Shown: positions 45,280 through 58,083, counted from the first letter of the stretch. The stretch is 64,000 bases of DNA from Isoetes taiwanensis (GCA_021234155.1 JAJEKV010000035.1:4540224-4604223); one strand, 5' to 3'. Notes: generated by a model not told the origin, from the sequence alone. Translations and numbers: made by a program.

Positions 45280-46335
45280 GAATGTTCGCTTTTTTTTTTT
45301 CATTGTTTGTGCAGGTCTACATATTAGCTTCTGCATTTTTCGAGAATGAACCGCATTCCAAGTCTGGCTCTTCTATGCATGGAAGAACATGGAAAATGGG
45401 TCGCAAATTCCATATGATCGTTAACCCTGTGCTACCACCTGGCACCTCCCTACAACCCGGAATGGAAAAGGGCAAGCAAATTCCCTACAACCCGGAATAG
45501 AAAAGGGCAAGCAAATTCCGTGCACATCAAATTTAACAGAGGCCGAGCATATTAACACAAGTTTTACATTTTCAAATCATCGATTACATTACAGTTCCAA
45601 GGCCCTGCATCTAACTATTGTTTCCAAGCTCGGCCAAGACCCTGCAAAAAGATTCATCTACCTAACATTATGCAAAACCATCCATCTGTTGCAGAAGCAA
45701 AATCCACGAATTGAGTTGCAGAACTCTGTGCTCTTAACCTTTTCCATCAAGCCCTGTTGTAGAAGAACCAGAAACCAAGTAAAGAGCTGCCGGATTTGCT
45801 GCCAAAGCCAGGCTAAAGTAAACCCAAATGACCCATTTTCTTTATAAAAGCATCTCAAAGCAAAAACATGACGCTGTACGTAAGCAAAAGATCTGGATGG
45901 CCGAATACCTGCATGCCATAAAATATAACATCAAGAATCTTGAGGCGTGGAAACAGAGCAGAGAACAAAGAGCTGGACTCTTACCTCGACTTTTGTGGCC
46001 ATGACACTCTTACCTGCGCGCCGATCCAAGCAACAAGCATCCACAACAAAGGTCTGGCTGCTGTAAGCTCCTTATTTTTTGAAGTTTACATGCAGCAAGA
46101 TCGGCAAGCCGGCATGCAAGAACGCATGGTCGCCAGATAAGGAAAAACAGGGATCAACAGGAAAAAAAAACATAGGAAAGACGGATTAACATGCAAAAAC
46201 TTAGGGGAAAACAGGGAATCAACAACGAAGGCGCCATGGCCATCATCTCCATAGCCGCAGCTCCGCCCTAACAGAAAACTGGCGGAGAAAAGAATGCGGG
46301 GCAAATTCGCTCCCCATTTCCATTTCCATTGTTGT
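45280..46335. other. Intergenic sequence
   Basis: No supported gene. A short direct repeat (CCCTACAACCCGGAATxGAAAAGGGCAAGC) lies near 45449-45515. Confidence 0.45.
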
Positions 46336-46443
46336 GGGGGCGTGGACATTGGTCCCGGTGTGGCCGGTGACCGCTCCCCGCTGCCGCCGGTCGCAGGGCC
46401 CCACTGGTCCACACCGGAATGTGGTCCCAATGTCCATGCCCCC
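46336..46443. repeat. Long inverted repeat (hairpin)
   Basis: The left arm GGGGGCGTGGACATTGGTCC, continuing CGGTGTGG (46336-46363), pairs with the right arm CCACACCGG...GGTCCCAATGTCCATGCCCCC (46409-46443) with a small bulge. The loop itself is GC-rich and partly self-complementary (GGCCGGTGACCG, CGCCGGTCGC). It could be a fold-back element or hairpin RNA source. Confidence 0.75.
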
Positions 46444-46616
46444 ATTCATATATGTGCATTTTGTTGTTATCGGAAGCTGAGTAGTCTGGGACAGTAAATA
46501 GGTTTCAGATTTGAGTTACGGGCTGATTTAGGAGCACTATTTTGAAATCCACTGTAAAAATGCTAACAAATGCCAAAGATTATTGATTTTTGACCATTCT
46601 TTCTTGATTTTGATGA

Positions 46617-46722
46617 GGGGGTTAATTCCCCTTGCGAGCCTGTTATGGCAAATAAACAGGCGAGCCCGGGAGGGCGAGCCTGTTTATTCGCCATAACAGG
46701 CAAGCAAGGGGGATTAACCCCC
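46617..46722. repeat. Near-perfect 106-bp fold-back
   Basis: The left arm (46617-46667) starts GGGGGTTAATTCCCCTTGC and continues through CCTGTTATGGC and AATAAACAGGC. The right arm (46672-46722) carries the complementary GCCTGTTTATT, GCCATAACAGG and ends GGGGGATTAACCCCC. Only a few positions mismatch and the loop is minimal. This is compatible with a MITE or an inverted-repeat small-RNA precursor. Just downstream (46785-46860) a block starting GATCGTTTATTGCAGGCT is directly duplicated. Confidence 0.8.
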
Positions 46723-46869
46723 TTAACCGGCAGGCAAGCTGCCTCATCCGAAGCTGCACCCACAGCTGCATTATCAGCTCAGATCGTTTATTGCAGGCTC
46801 GGCATTGCCCATTCCTAGGCCAGATCGTTTATTGCAGGCTTGGCATCGCCCATACCCAGGTTATCAGTT

Positions 46870-48050
46870 CCCAGCCTGGATTATTAGGATCCGAGGCTAA
46901 ATCTTGGGCTCAGGGATGCATCCGGGGCTCCCTACGCTCACGCTGCTGCCTGTTATGCTCTATCACAGAGCTTGAATCAACGGCAGGGATATCTTGGATT
47001 AGAAAGCCTGCCGGTTAAGATAGAATATTGATCAATCGACCATTATTTCTTGGGATTGCAGAATGAAAACTGGAATGTCAAATAGAATGCAAAAATAGAA
47101 TGAAATATCGGAATGCTATTTAGAATGTGAAGTAAATATTCAGAATGTAATTCAAGTTAACTTTCCTAGAGAGGAATATAGGACACGTGGCAACATACGA
47201 TAGGCCTAGAGGGCTGAATGCAACATAAGCTGCATTTACGCATTTTGCATGTCTCTTTCCATTCGTTAGGTCCTAGGTCCTTCATCATTAGGGTATCATT
47301 TGGTTCCATTTAGCCAGAAGAAAACAGTCAAGCAAAATAAGGGTCGGCTATTCGAATATGGGCGACATTTTCCCAATAAACGGACATCCATCTTGTTCAA
47401 ATGGCTCTGTATTTTGCTTCTACTGAAGAGTAGTGTTTTTTTTTTTACTTTTAAAGCATGTCATTTACTGTCCTAGCAGATGCGTGATGATGACTCCAGA
47501 AGAGATGTGCTCAGACTAAATGCAATACAGTATTCAGGTTCAATTTGGAGAACTTTTCTTGACATTTCTTGTTCCTTAAGATAGCAGGCTTAAGCTAGGC
47601 AGCTGCATATATATATTTGCATAATGCAACCTGAGTGTACTAATAGTAAACCGCATTTATATATGAAACATTCAAATATGAAAGCAAAGCTCAAGATTGC
47701 AGTTTGGAAAGATGATCAGGTTATGCCAAGTATTTATTGCAGGTATGCATGTTTTGTAGATTGGTTGTAGATCTTACACATATCAGATGTTATGCACATG
47801 CTGCACTTGATATACCAGAATTTATAGACTCATCAAGCGTGCACACACTATCAGGTTGTCTTTAAGTGATTTTGAGATTCTCTATATAAATATCTATATC
47901 AGGTGCTTGCATATCTGTACATTCCATTTTTTCACCATCAAGGTTGATCTTCACATAAACAGCAACCGGTCGTGTAAATTTGGCAGAAAGTAGTATTTGT
48001 TCTTCATCCTCTACCACAAGTAGTGGCTCCCCAGATTTGGGCAGAATTAT
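46870..48050. other. Intergenic sequence
   Basis: No supported gene. A minus-strand frame at 47862-48074 (PLLVVEDEEQILLSAKFTRP) has protein-like composition but no family I recognise; it could be the last exon of a lost gene. Confidence 0.4.
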
Positions 48051-48059
48051 GTTAAGACA

Positions 48060-48610
48060 GAGCAGTTGGTGCATTCTATATTTAACTTTCTTGGTGCAGA
48101 GGTCTTGCCCTTCTCACAAAAGTGGCCTTGAACGACAGTCATGGATCAATAGAAAGCAGTTTGGAAATGGGTTTGTGATAAGTTACTCCATTCCAAGTTG
48201 CCAGTTTTGTGGTGGCAAGTCATCCACAGATGTGCGTGCGTCAATATTTTGGTCCACAAATTCTGTCCTCAGGTGCCTGCAGCATGCTCTTTATGTGCTT
48301 AAAGGGATAAGACAATTGAGCATTGTTTCTTCGTGTGCCAGCATGCTAGACCGGCTTGATTGTGGGTTCAGAATCTCTTCAATTGCAATTTGAATAGTCA
48401 GTAGGTCTTTCAGGCAGCGTATTCAAGTTCTTGGGACAGTCTAGCAAAGCGAGCATTTTTTGGCTTAAAGCATGGATCTGATCAATTTGGAAATGAATAA
48501 ATCTTTTTGGGTTGCCCCTAGGGGGGCAAGCCCTTATTGATGTGGGTTTATGGCATATCCTAGGTATATGCCAGTATATGCTAGGAATATGCCAATGACT
48601 GCTCAAAACC
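48060..48610. repeat. Dispersed repeat, copy A
   Basis: It shares ordered blocks with 53740-54110: TGCAGAGGTCTTGCCC, TCACAAAAGTGxCCTT, GCAGTTTGGAAATGGGTTT, GACAATTGAGCATT, ATCTCTTCAATTGCAATTTG then AATAGTCA, CTTGGGACAxT and GCAAAGCGAGCATTTTTTGG. It ends in the TATA-rich repeat seen also at 2425-2545. The class is unknown. Confidence 0.7.
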
Positions 48611-48619
48611 TGCTATCGA

Positions 48620-50045
48620 GTGTAAAGTGGCGGTAGTGGCTGTTCTTGTGCAGCCACTTTGGAAACCGGCTAACCGGTGCTTGGTCCTCCTAAGCAATTG
48701 ATCTCTTTCTCCACGACTTGATTATCTTGGCAGAGCAAACAAGCTGCGAAATAGGGATGCTTGTTTGGATTTGCAATTGCTCGATGAGTCGAATTCATGG
48801 CCGATACATTAAAATCCCTGGACGATTAGGATCTTGAGCATTTTAACAACAAAGTAAATGCATCTCTGCCATCTCGACCATCTTGGAAAATGTAAGCTCA
48901 TGTTCCTCTGTATGTTTTGCACACTAGAACATTCTAAAACTCTTACTTTTAGACTGTTACTTTTCTTTTCTGTTTTTCAAACGGAACTTCCAATCGAAAT
49001 TGCAAAGCTGTGCACTTTATTGTCTTACAAAACAAAGCTGAACATGTCAAACAAATGATGACAGAAGTGGATGGTTAATAGAGCATACAGTTTATTTGGC
49101 CGCTATCTATCATTCACCCAAGGTTGGTATTGTTACTTTTTTCAAATCTCTCATAGTTTAGCTTCGTTGCAGCTTAGGTGGTGCATTTGCCTCTGCAGGT
49201 GAGCCTTTGGAATGGAGGGCCTCCATCATCCCTGCTATCCTGCTGGGTCATGCAATGTCCGTAAGTCAATCGATTTTAGACGAACCTGTAGTTAGACTTG
49301 CTTGCATTTTATGTTCCTCATGTATCTTGCATATTAGAACCCTGCTTCAACAACAATGTTTAAATGTGTCATTAACATTGAATTTATGCTTGGTGTGGCT
49401 ATATCTGCATTCCATAAATGCAATTTTTTTTTTTTTTTTGAGGGTAAGAAATTTTTTGATTAATATAAAATGGTACACGACCTTCTTGTGGGCTCCACAA
49501 TAGGCCAGATAGGAAGTGTAATAAGCACATGGTCACCAGATAGAAAAAATTAATTAAAAAAAACAAGACAGATATCAGCCTAAACGCCAATATATAATGA
49601 TGTCTCTGTACTCTGTTAATGCATCCTCAATCCTTCCATATAATAACAGGAAAATCTGTATCTCTCCACTCTTCTCATTCAGTACTAGGGGGCATGGCCC
49701 TCTTCCATCCATTGCAGGTACTATAGAAAGTTTGTTGCATCAGCAGAGCCCTACTATAAATGAAGCTCCAAACCATGAAGCACACGCCCGAATGCAAATT
49801 TGAATTCAAGTTTCAGCCACATAATGTCAATATCTTGTATATGTTGCGATCTGGCCTTCCAAAAGGCTTCAATCGCTGTTTTCATAGACATTACACAAAG
49901 ACGACAAGTAGTTGTCATGATCTCTTGGTGTAGATTTCATGAAATGCAGACATGCTTGCATAACTTCTATACGTCTATTGTTAGGAATAAACCATATATT
50001 GCACTGTCGGGTCTTATAACCTTGCTTTGTCTTATATCTACATGC
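48620..50045. other. Region upstream of the RING gene
   Basis: No ankyrin repeats or other XBAT exons could be recognised with confidence. An acceptor-like TTTGCCTCTGCAG at about 49187-49199 is followed by a possible short exon up to a GTAAGTC donor at 49261, but its translation matches nothing clearly. Confidence 0.4.
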
Positions 50046-50048
50046 AGG

Positions 50049-51215
50049 TCTCACAACCTAGGGCAGTTATAGCATTATCAAAAGCTTGATTTGAGGAACC
50101 CAACTTTAGTATACCAGATCCTGTGCTGTTTATTACGGATAAAGGCTCTAGTATGCACTTTATTGCAAAAATATATTTTATTTTCTGATTCTTTTACTTA
50201 AACATGTGTTTTTTTTATATCAGAGTCCAAATTTAAATTTCTTGCCGAACATGAGGGAGACAAGGTTCAATTGGAAATTTTTTACAAAGCTTGCAAGGGT
50301 ATTGCACAGGTATAATATTCTTCAATGGAATTTATCTTTAAAGACGTAATTTTCAGGTATTGCATCCTTGGTCTAATGTATTCATTTCTTATTCAGGATA
50401 GTGGGCTACAAGCTGCTTATTCTGGACCTGTCTTAGTCCCTGCCAATACTGTAGTTGCACCTGTCTCTAGGGCACAAGACGAACCTATCACCAAGAGAAC
50501 ACAATGCTGTGGCACAACCTACAAGTAAAAAATTATGTAGAAAGGAGGAACAAGTGGCAGAAGATATAGCCTTAACCTTAGCAATTGATGCATCTATAAG
50601 TCAGCTTTAGCTGAAGGTGTGTTAATTCCTCCTTGTGAGACAGAGTCATCTCTTTCAGATGAACAAATTGATAGCAGGGAAGGGAGCTTGAGAAGGAGAA
50701 GTTCAGTAGATTCCAAAAGAAGCAAGCATGGCAAAAGAACTACTTCAAATGGATGCAGAGCTGCAGAGGCAGGTCCAAACAGGATTCAAGATCTACTAGA
50801 AACTTCTTTACAAGCATCCAGTGCTTCATCTATGTCTATTCTTTCACTTTTATCATCAAGCAGAGCAAATGATCATCAAAGAACAAGCAGTATAAACGAT
50901 GATTTGCTAGTGGATTCCCCTACAGTCCTGCCTTTCCTTTCTGATTATGTTTCTGGTGAGAAAGAACGATTTGCTGGTAAGGGAGGTTCTCTTCCTTTAG
51001 GTGTAAAAAGGAAAGGATTGTCTATTGAGAAAAGTGACGAGAAAGCTATAGGCCAGTGTGTTGTTTGCCGGGATGCTCCAGCACGGGGAGCGTGCATTCC
51101 ATGTGGTCACATGGCTGGTTGCATGAGCTGCTTGTTGGAAATCAAGGAGAAGGCCTGGGGCTGCTCTGTTTGCAGAACTTCTATTGAGCAAGTTGTAAAA
51201 GTATATGCGGTATAA
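50049..51215 (+). pseudogene. XBAT34/35-like RING E3 ligase, C-terminal exons
   Basis: Exon pieces: about 50049-50151 gives EEPNFSIPDPVLFITDKGS; 50224-50309 gives KFKFLAEHEGDKVQLEIFYK; 50397-51215 holds the rest. The last part has a Ser-rich linker and a C3HC4 RING: CVVCRDAPARGACIPCGHMA, then GCMSCLLEIKEKAWGCSVCR and a VYAV C-terminus, closely following ankyrin-RING E3 ligases of the XBAT34/35 type. The RING zinc ligands are complete. Two compensating single-base shifts (near 50500 and 50606) put the segment AVAQPTSKKLCRKEEQVAED out of frame, and a TGA lies in the first piece. It is either a recently broken gene or one with residual assembly indels. The N-terminal ankyrin repeats were not found. 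Confidence 0.75.
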
Positions 51216-51229
51216 GAGTGCATTTAAAT

Positions 51230-53735
51230 CTAGACGTGCCTGTCCAAGACTTCCTGTTATTGGAGTCTAGCCAATGGCAAGTTCTACAATCTTGCATATT
51301 TATTACAGGCAGAAGCAGAGAATTTGATCGTTGTATTTGGAATTTTTTCTTTGATATAGAGAATTATATCAATTGTTGCGATCGTGGGTAGACATCTCCC
51401 CATTCTGTCAGCTCTTATTCCTAGCCTGACCATTACAGTTGCTTGAACTATCCAATATCATGAAATCTCCATGGACAATAAAAATGATTCAATTCATTTC
51501 AATATCATGAAATTCAACAAACCCAAAGAAATTAACATACACAAAAATGTGTGTGGGAACATTTTTTCTGGTGTCAAGCGACCTTTGTCAAGTTGGTCAT
51601 TTTTTCTTGTGTCTACTGACAATTTTGGGAGAGACGGCACGGACGGTTGAAAAGTTTTAAAAGTAGAGGGTAGGACAAGTCCAATTCAATATTGAAATAT
51701 TAATTAAAACTAACAGGTAGGGGAGAATAGGGGTGGCCACATGATCATTTTTTTGCTTTTAACGGCATATTTTGATGAAAAAATGGAGGTGGCCTCCATT
51801 TTGAAGTCGGAGGCCAATTTTCAATCTTTCACTCCGACAGGGCGAGCATCCACGAAAACTAGTTCAATTTGCTGGTCCCTCTCTCTTCTGAAGCTGTTCC
51901 CCCTTTATTTTGCCTCTCTTCACCTCTCTGGTATTCGAGCTCGTATCAAACTGAGATATGGAGGTGGAGGCAGCAAAGATTGCATGTGACCATTTCTTTT
52001 CCTTAGCTCCAGATGCAGCATCGAGGTGGCTTCTGGGAAGGGGCCCACGTCTTAATCATCTCAAATAGGTTTTGGCGCCTTCTTTTCTTCATACAAGTTT
52101 TGGCTCTTCTTGTTTCAAATGCCGCTTGGTGTTGAGCGGCAGAAATTCTAGGAATTTTTGATGATTTAGCAGACAAAATCAACATGCAGTAGCAAAGTTA
52201 GTTTACTAGAAACATCTCCAGGCAAAAACATTAGAATGACCTTTAAATGTTGGTAGGCGTTTCTAGCGTTGTTGAACACATTAGAGCTAAATATGAACTA
52301 CTAGAATCCCAGAACTAAGTTGTACAATCAGTGTAAATATGAAAAAAATTATAGGTGTACGCGTTTTAGCCCATTTGCGTGCATTTGGAAGTTGTACCAC
52401 TGTTGCTGCTTCAGAAAAGATGTTTCAGAGAAGAATGAGAATGTTTCTACATAGCATGAATAATCTAGTGGTACTAGTAATTTAATATTGCCCCATTGGT
52501 AACGCAGTTAAAAACCTTAAAAAAGCGAATGAAGTTCTTATACAATTAAATAATGGGGAACCAAAATCCTATCTTTTACAATCAGCTTCCACATTAGCAA
52601 CTGATGTCTAAGATACAATCTCATATGGATACAAATAATCAGCTCCTGAAATGGTTGCTATTAAATGCAATAGCCTTGGAGCTACTAATCTATAACATGT
52701 GCTAATATATAGTAAATGTAAGTGCTCAACTTCTCTACATCATCAATCAATATTTCAATGACAAAATGTTAAGATGGCACTTGAACGTTTGATTTGTCTA
52801 GAGTATAGTATATAGCCTCATTTTTATACTTGTGTTGATTAGAAGAAATGAACATGCCTTCAACAATGTGGAGATTGTTTAAGAGCTTCATGGATTAGGA
52901 ATAATTAATAAAATACTTTCAAAATACATATTCAAATCCACCATCAAAGAAATTTTGCTATAAACGGCTTTAGCCCTCATTATAACAAGTTTAATTGAAG
53001 TCGGTTTCCTACCTTCCTTCACCTATCCTTTGCCCCAAGCCTGCTTTACTGCTAGTTCTCATTGCATTCACTTAGGTTCAACCTTCTTGTCATATTTGCC
53101 ATATAGTTCTTCATCTAGAGATCAAGTTCTAATTTAGAATAACTGCATAGTTTGTATTCTATATGTAATTGTAGTAACATTCATTTTCTTGTATCATTTT
53201 TTGGCCAAGAGCTTCAATCATGTTATTCCATTTGAAATAGTAAAAGCCGCGAATAAGCTGTATTAATCATAAGTTGAAAGCTCAGCTTATATTGAGATTG
53301 TTCCCCTCTTTCACTTCTACATTCTGTTGTTAAGGTGTGTGCTAACTTATCCTTGCTGCAGGCCAAATATATCATTAAAGAGCATCTAGATGAGGTCTAT
53401 ATAATGTCAAAATGCATGCTCAGTCTGTTCTGTCACATCTTCAGAATGCATGCTGAGGTTGTTTCTTGCATTTTCTGCCTTTTGCTAGTAACTTTAACTT
53501 CTCCTTCCTAATTTCATAATCATTCTTACAAATTTTACTATACCTTCAAAAGTCTAAAATTATTAGCATTTACATATTCTATCAAAAGTCTGAATTTATT
53601 AGCGTTTACATATTCCACCACCCCAAAAAACACCCGACATGAAACAATGAAATAGAAACTATAAAAACACTCTCTCGGGCCACCGAAGGGCAACCCCTTG
53701 TGCGCAGCACCTTGTTCATTTTTCTAGGGTAATAG
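51230..53735. other. Intergenic sequence
   Basis: No supported gene in about 2.5 kb of AT-rich DNA. A block near 53679-53720 repeats the CGGGCCACnGnAGGGCAACC stretch of 6045-6100. Confidence 0.5.
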
Positions 53736-53739
53736 ATGC

Positions 53740-54110
53740 CACGATGCTCAATCAAGTGCAGAGGTCTTTCCCCTCTCACAAAAATGACCTTTAATAGCAG
53801 TCTGTGATCTAACAGAAGGCAGTTTGAAAATGGGTTTCTAATATGTTACAAATTTCATCCTCAAGTGCTTCAACATGCCCTTTATGTGCTTAGAGCGATG
53901 AGACAATTGAGCATTTATTTTTTCGTGTGTCAACATGTTAGACTGGCTTAAGTGTGGCTTCAGAATCTCTTCAATTGCAATTTGAATAGTCAATAAATCT
54001 TTTTAGCAGTGTATCTAAGTTCCTGGGACAATATAGCAAAGAGAGCATTTTTTTTGCTTAATCATGGATCTGATCAAACTGGAAAAGAAGAAATCTTTTC
54101 ATTTTCAAGG
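53740..54110. repeat. Dispersed repeat, copy B
   Basis: A diverged second copy of 48060-48510 in the same orientation, with the same order of blocks and an internal deletion. Downstream (54180-54250) a block of about 35 bp (TATCTTCATCAATGGGxAAT, then GAAGTGAAGAGTCATAT) is directly duplicated. Confidence 0.7.
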
Positions 54111-55133
54111 GCAATTGATGTCCTGATGCTCATCAAGTGCTTATTGACGCTAAGTAAAACATTGCCGAAGCATATATATCTTCATCAATGGGTAATGAAG
54201 TGAAGAGTCATATTATCTTCATCAATGGGCAATGAAGTGAAGAGTCATATTTTGGAGCATTATCTTCAGATATGCATGACTCATCTAAATAATATTGTAT
54301 GCTGCAAAGTTGGTGGGTGGTTCTACTAGGGGACATTTTCTCCACTAGTGTTTCAATCCCCATCTATGTTTATTATTTCTTCTCTTCAATAAAGTTTTGG
54401 GGCCTTCAAAAAGAAAAAGAAAACGATTGCTTTGCATATTCTTTATATTGTATTCATTTTCAATGTGAAAGCTCAATAAAAGTCCAGGCACAAATTAAAC
54501 CAGTTGCAGTACCTACTCTATATTCACACCTACAAACTCCAATGTGGATCCACTAGCAAGGAGATTCAAAGTAATGGCCATTCTCATAGCGGTATGCTTT
54601 TTTCCCTTTTTTTTATTCAAACCAAAAAATGGATGTAAATTGAGTTTACCCAATCAAAGACTGTCGTAGATACCCTCATTTTTGCGGTCTTTCATTTCTT
54701 CGTTCCACTAGAACCCAGCTCCGATTCAACGCCCCACTTTGGAGTCGCCATGTCTTGATGCTGGCGCTGTCTCTTGCTGCTCGAATTCCCTTCTAAACTT
54801 AGTCTCTTCTGAGACTTTGTAATTTTGGGACTGCATATAAAAACAGGTTCCGGCATGTTCTTAAATTTCAAATTAAGAATATACAATCATTCAAGGGAAA
54901 AAAGTGTGCTAAGGGTACAACACGATCATCTTTAGCCCGCCCAAACACTAATTCAAACTTTTTTATTTTGAGAGACTGTGTATCGGGCGTAGAGGAGTTT
55001 ATCGGGCACAGAGTTTTATCAGGTCTTAGCAGTTGGAGGCAGAGAGAGATTTCGAACGACTTCTCGGCATGGTGCCATGACGTTGTAAGTTCCTAACAGC
55101 AGTTTAGTTTGTAGCTCCATATAACTGAGTGTT

Positions 55134-55370
55134 TTGTTGAAACTAGATGATTTGATCGATGTATGTGGGGCCAAGGTAGCAGTGGGAGATGAGCTAGAGG
55201 ACAAGGGCACTTTTCATTGCAGCGCCATGGAGAAGGGATACACAAGAATCACGTTAACACAAGTTTTTGAAGGAGATGCCTTGCTGATGAGGCTGAAAGC
55301 AAAAGCAAAGACCCTCGGAGAGGCTGCGGGATCTTTGATACAATGGCCCAAAGAATACTCGCGAGAAGAG
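55134..55370 (+). pseudogene. DUF8039-like segment, probably from a CACTA-type transposon
   Basis: The frame reads VCGAKVAVGDELEDKGTFHC, then GYTRITLTQVFEGDALL and KTLGEAAGSLIQWPKEYSRE. This follows the pattern of a domain common in plant En/Spm-type transposon proteins ('G.......HG....DCVRVTVDQV..GALL....EE..TLGDA.G..VAWP'). Only this domain is present and the frame ends shortly after a donor-like GTGAGTA. The family assignment is from memory of the pattern. Confidence 0.5.
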
Positions 55371-55554
55371 GTGAGTACTTATCACTGTTTTATTAGGATG
55401 CTTGTTTCCTGTTAGGCATGTTAGACTTGTTTAGAATGTTGAGCATATTTCAGCGTCGAGACACTCTCTGGGTTGAGAGATGTTGAGCAAGGGAGCAATC
55501 AATCAGGGTAACTCACGAACAGCTCCATGTTTTCGTAGTTTTGATTGGAATGAA

Positions 55555-56510
55555 TTCCCCTGTGATTAGTCGCAAAGGCCTCCACAGGGTCTGAGCCCCT
55601 CCCCTTTGCAATATTCGACGAAGATGGTTCGAAGGAGAGTGGCTCCGACTGGCTAGAGGCACCTGCGACTCGACACTGGAGAATGCACTAGAGCTTGGGC
55701 AGGTCAAGAGAGGATGTGAAATAAGCAGTATGCATTGTTGTGTGTAAGACTCGAGGGCCTTCTCGACTTACGAGTCGAGAAAGCCCCCCAGCCCTACTTA
55801 GAGATGGAGTTCAAATGAATTCCCGTGTGGTTAGTCGCAGAGGCCTCCACCTAGTTTGAGCCCTTACCCTTCGTAATATTCGAGGAAGATGGTTCGAAGG
55901 AGAGTGGCTCTGACTGAGTAGAGGCATCGGCGACTCGAATTGGAGAATGCACTAGAGCTTGGGCAGGACACGGGAGGATGTGAGATAAGCAGTCTGGATT
56001 GCTATGTGTAAGACTCGAGGGCCTTCTTGTCTCGCGAGTCGAGAAAGCCCCCAGCCCTCCTTAGAGATGGAGTTCAAATGCATTCCCCTGTGGTTAGTCG
56101 CAAAGGCCTCCACCCAGTCTGAGCCCCTCCCCTTTGCAATATTCGAGGAAGATGGTTCGAAGGAGAGTGGCTCTGATTAGGTAGAGGCACCGACGACTCG
56201 ACACTGGAGAATGCACTCAAGCTTGGGCAGGAGAAGGGAGGATGTGAGATAAGCAGTCTGCATTGCTGTGTGTAAGACTCGAGGGCCTTTTTGACTCGCG
56301 AGTCGAGAAAGCCCCCTAGCCCTCCTTAGAGATGGAGTTCAAATGCATTATTCTGTGGTTAGTCGCAGAGGCCTCCACCCAGTCTGAGCCCCTCCCCTTC
56401 GCAATATTCGAGGAAGATGGTTCACAAAAGACTGGCTCTGACTGGGTAGAGGCACCGATGATTCGACACTGGAGAATGCACTAGAGCTTGGGCAGGTCAA
56501 GGGAGGATGT
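55555..56510. repeat. 264-bp satellite, left part of the array
   Basis: Units starting near 55555, 55819, 56082 and 56350 (period 263-268 bp) share GGTTAGTCGCAGAGGCCTCC, GAAGATGGTTCGAAGGAGAG, GACTCGACACTGGAGAATGC, TAGAGCTTGGGCAGG and GTGTGTAAGACTCGAGGGCC, followed by the palindrome at about 55760, 56024 and 56288. The fourth unit is cut at 56510 by the LTR element and resumes at 63160. ORFs over the array are repeat artefacts. Confidence 0.9.
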
Positions 56511-58082
56511 TGTGACGTTCCAGCACAGTATACGGTCCCAGGACATATACTGTACTGCCTCGTCACGCGTATACGCCACTCCGACCGACGTGTACGCCGA
56601 CGGATAGCCAGGTAAGTAGCCCTAGGGGCAACTTGCTAGGTATATTCATATGTTATTAATGTGCACATGTGCACATTAATGTGGGCACACCTTTCCATGT
56701 AGACATATTTTGCCACCTAGCCATTAAAGGCAAGTGGGGCCTTTCCAATTATCCCACATGCTAAAATGGGTAATTGGAAACCCTAGCCCTAAACCCCATG
56801 TCTATTTAGGGTAGGAAAACCCTAACTTGTTAGTTTTCGTCCATAGGGTTTTAGAGCTCTGTTTTGGCTGCCCCAGGAGCCAAAACCGCCTCCCAGACGC
56901 TGCCCAAGCGAATTGCGCCATCAGTTTCCCTGAATTCGATCAGCTCAGCAGGATGGTTGAACTCAGGTCAGGAGGAGCCACTCAAGGATCAGGTATTTGG
57001 TCAATTTAATAGCTTAATCCGTCTTCTAGTCATAGAATCAGTAGGCTTAACCTATTAAATTGCCCATAACAGCTATCTAGATCTCTAGATCCCAGACACT
57101 AACTAAAGAACCTAACTCTATGATATAGATTAGATCTAGTTCTTTAGTTCTTCTATGATATATATGGATGATGTATCTCTGTGAACTCCTTGTATTGGGA
57201 AGGGGGGTAGAGGCCTAAGGCTTTGTAGTTGATGCTCCTAGAGTAGCCTCTCTAGCACACTGTAGATTCGGCCTGTGTACAAGAACCACACCTGGTTGTG
57301 GGTGAAGGGGCCAGACTGGCTAAGAAGGAGGTTCATGTCCTGACTCTTGAATGATCCCTCTGGTGTGTAAGGCCTACCAGGGATCATTGTGACTAGGCCT
57401 AATGGCTTACTACTGAGTGCGGGTAAGGCATGGGCTCGACACCCGTGAAGTGGTGTACACTTTCCAGTGGGTTCAGTCGAATACGGGCAGTGGCCCTCTA
57501 GTCACCTTGAGTCAGCATGTAGATCTTTGGAGGGAGTGATCCCTACCTGCCCCATCGGAACTGGGATGATGACCCCAGGAATAGCCCTTTTGGCTATGCA
57601 TCCGGCGGGCTACAGTCAGGTCCCGACACTTTTCAGCCTACTCTGCAAAGTGTGCACAGGAGGGGCGGATGGAGTGGACAACCCTATGCTATGTTCCTAT
57701 GCCAGCCAAATCCATTGCCATGAATTCTGTCTGCAATGAACTCTGGGGACCCAAGCCGTCAGTCATTCCCTTGAGTCTGAGCCTTGGGTAGGACTCCCTA
57801 TGTGATGTGCTGATCATTGTCTGTCTATGCAGATGTTGATGCACCACCCTTCTGGGTGGGAGGAGGATTATGTTGTATACTGACATGTATGTTTACGCTT
57901 CCGCAGCTAGGTAGGCCCTGAGGGAGACAGGGTAGAATGACACCTTCACTCTTCCCACTGGGACTCGTTACGGGTGCAGTGATGTGTGGAGGGCCCTGTA
58001 TCAGTGTGGAGCTGGTATGGGGGAAGAACTCCTGTTTGTATACGGCGAGGGCACCGTGTATCTCGCAGTAGGGGCGTCCACA
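56511..58082 (+). repeat. 5' LTR of the histone-carrying element
   Basis: It begins TGTGACGTTCCAGCACAGTA and ends GGGGCGTCCACA. It is 1572 bp long, and the start and end (TGTGACGT...ACGTCACA in the 3' copy) are short inverted repeats. The three ORFs visible here recur in the 3' LTR and are not genes. Confidence 0.95.
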
Positions 58083-58083
58083 G

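Noticed and set aside
47980-48393. Plus-strand ORF of 137 codons
   Set aside because: It lies within a dispersed repeat that also occurs at 53740 where the frame is not kept. No recognisable domain.
56827-57058. Open frames repeated at 56827 and 61905, and at 57467 and 62548
   Set aside because: They are the same positions in the two LTRs, have no known domain and are not conserved as frames in the solo LTR. LTR artefacts.
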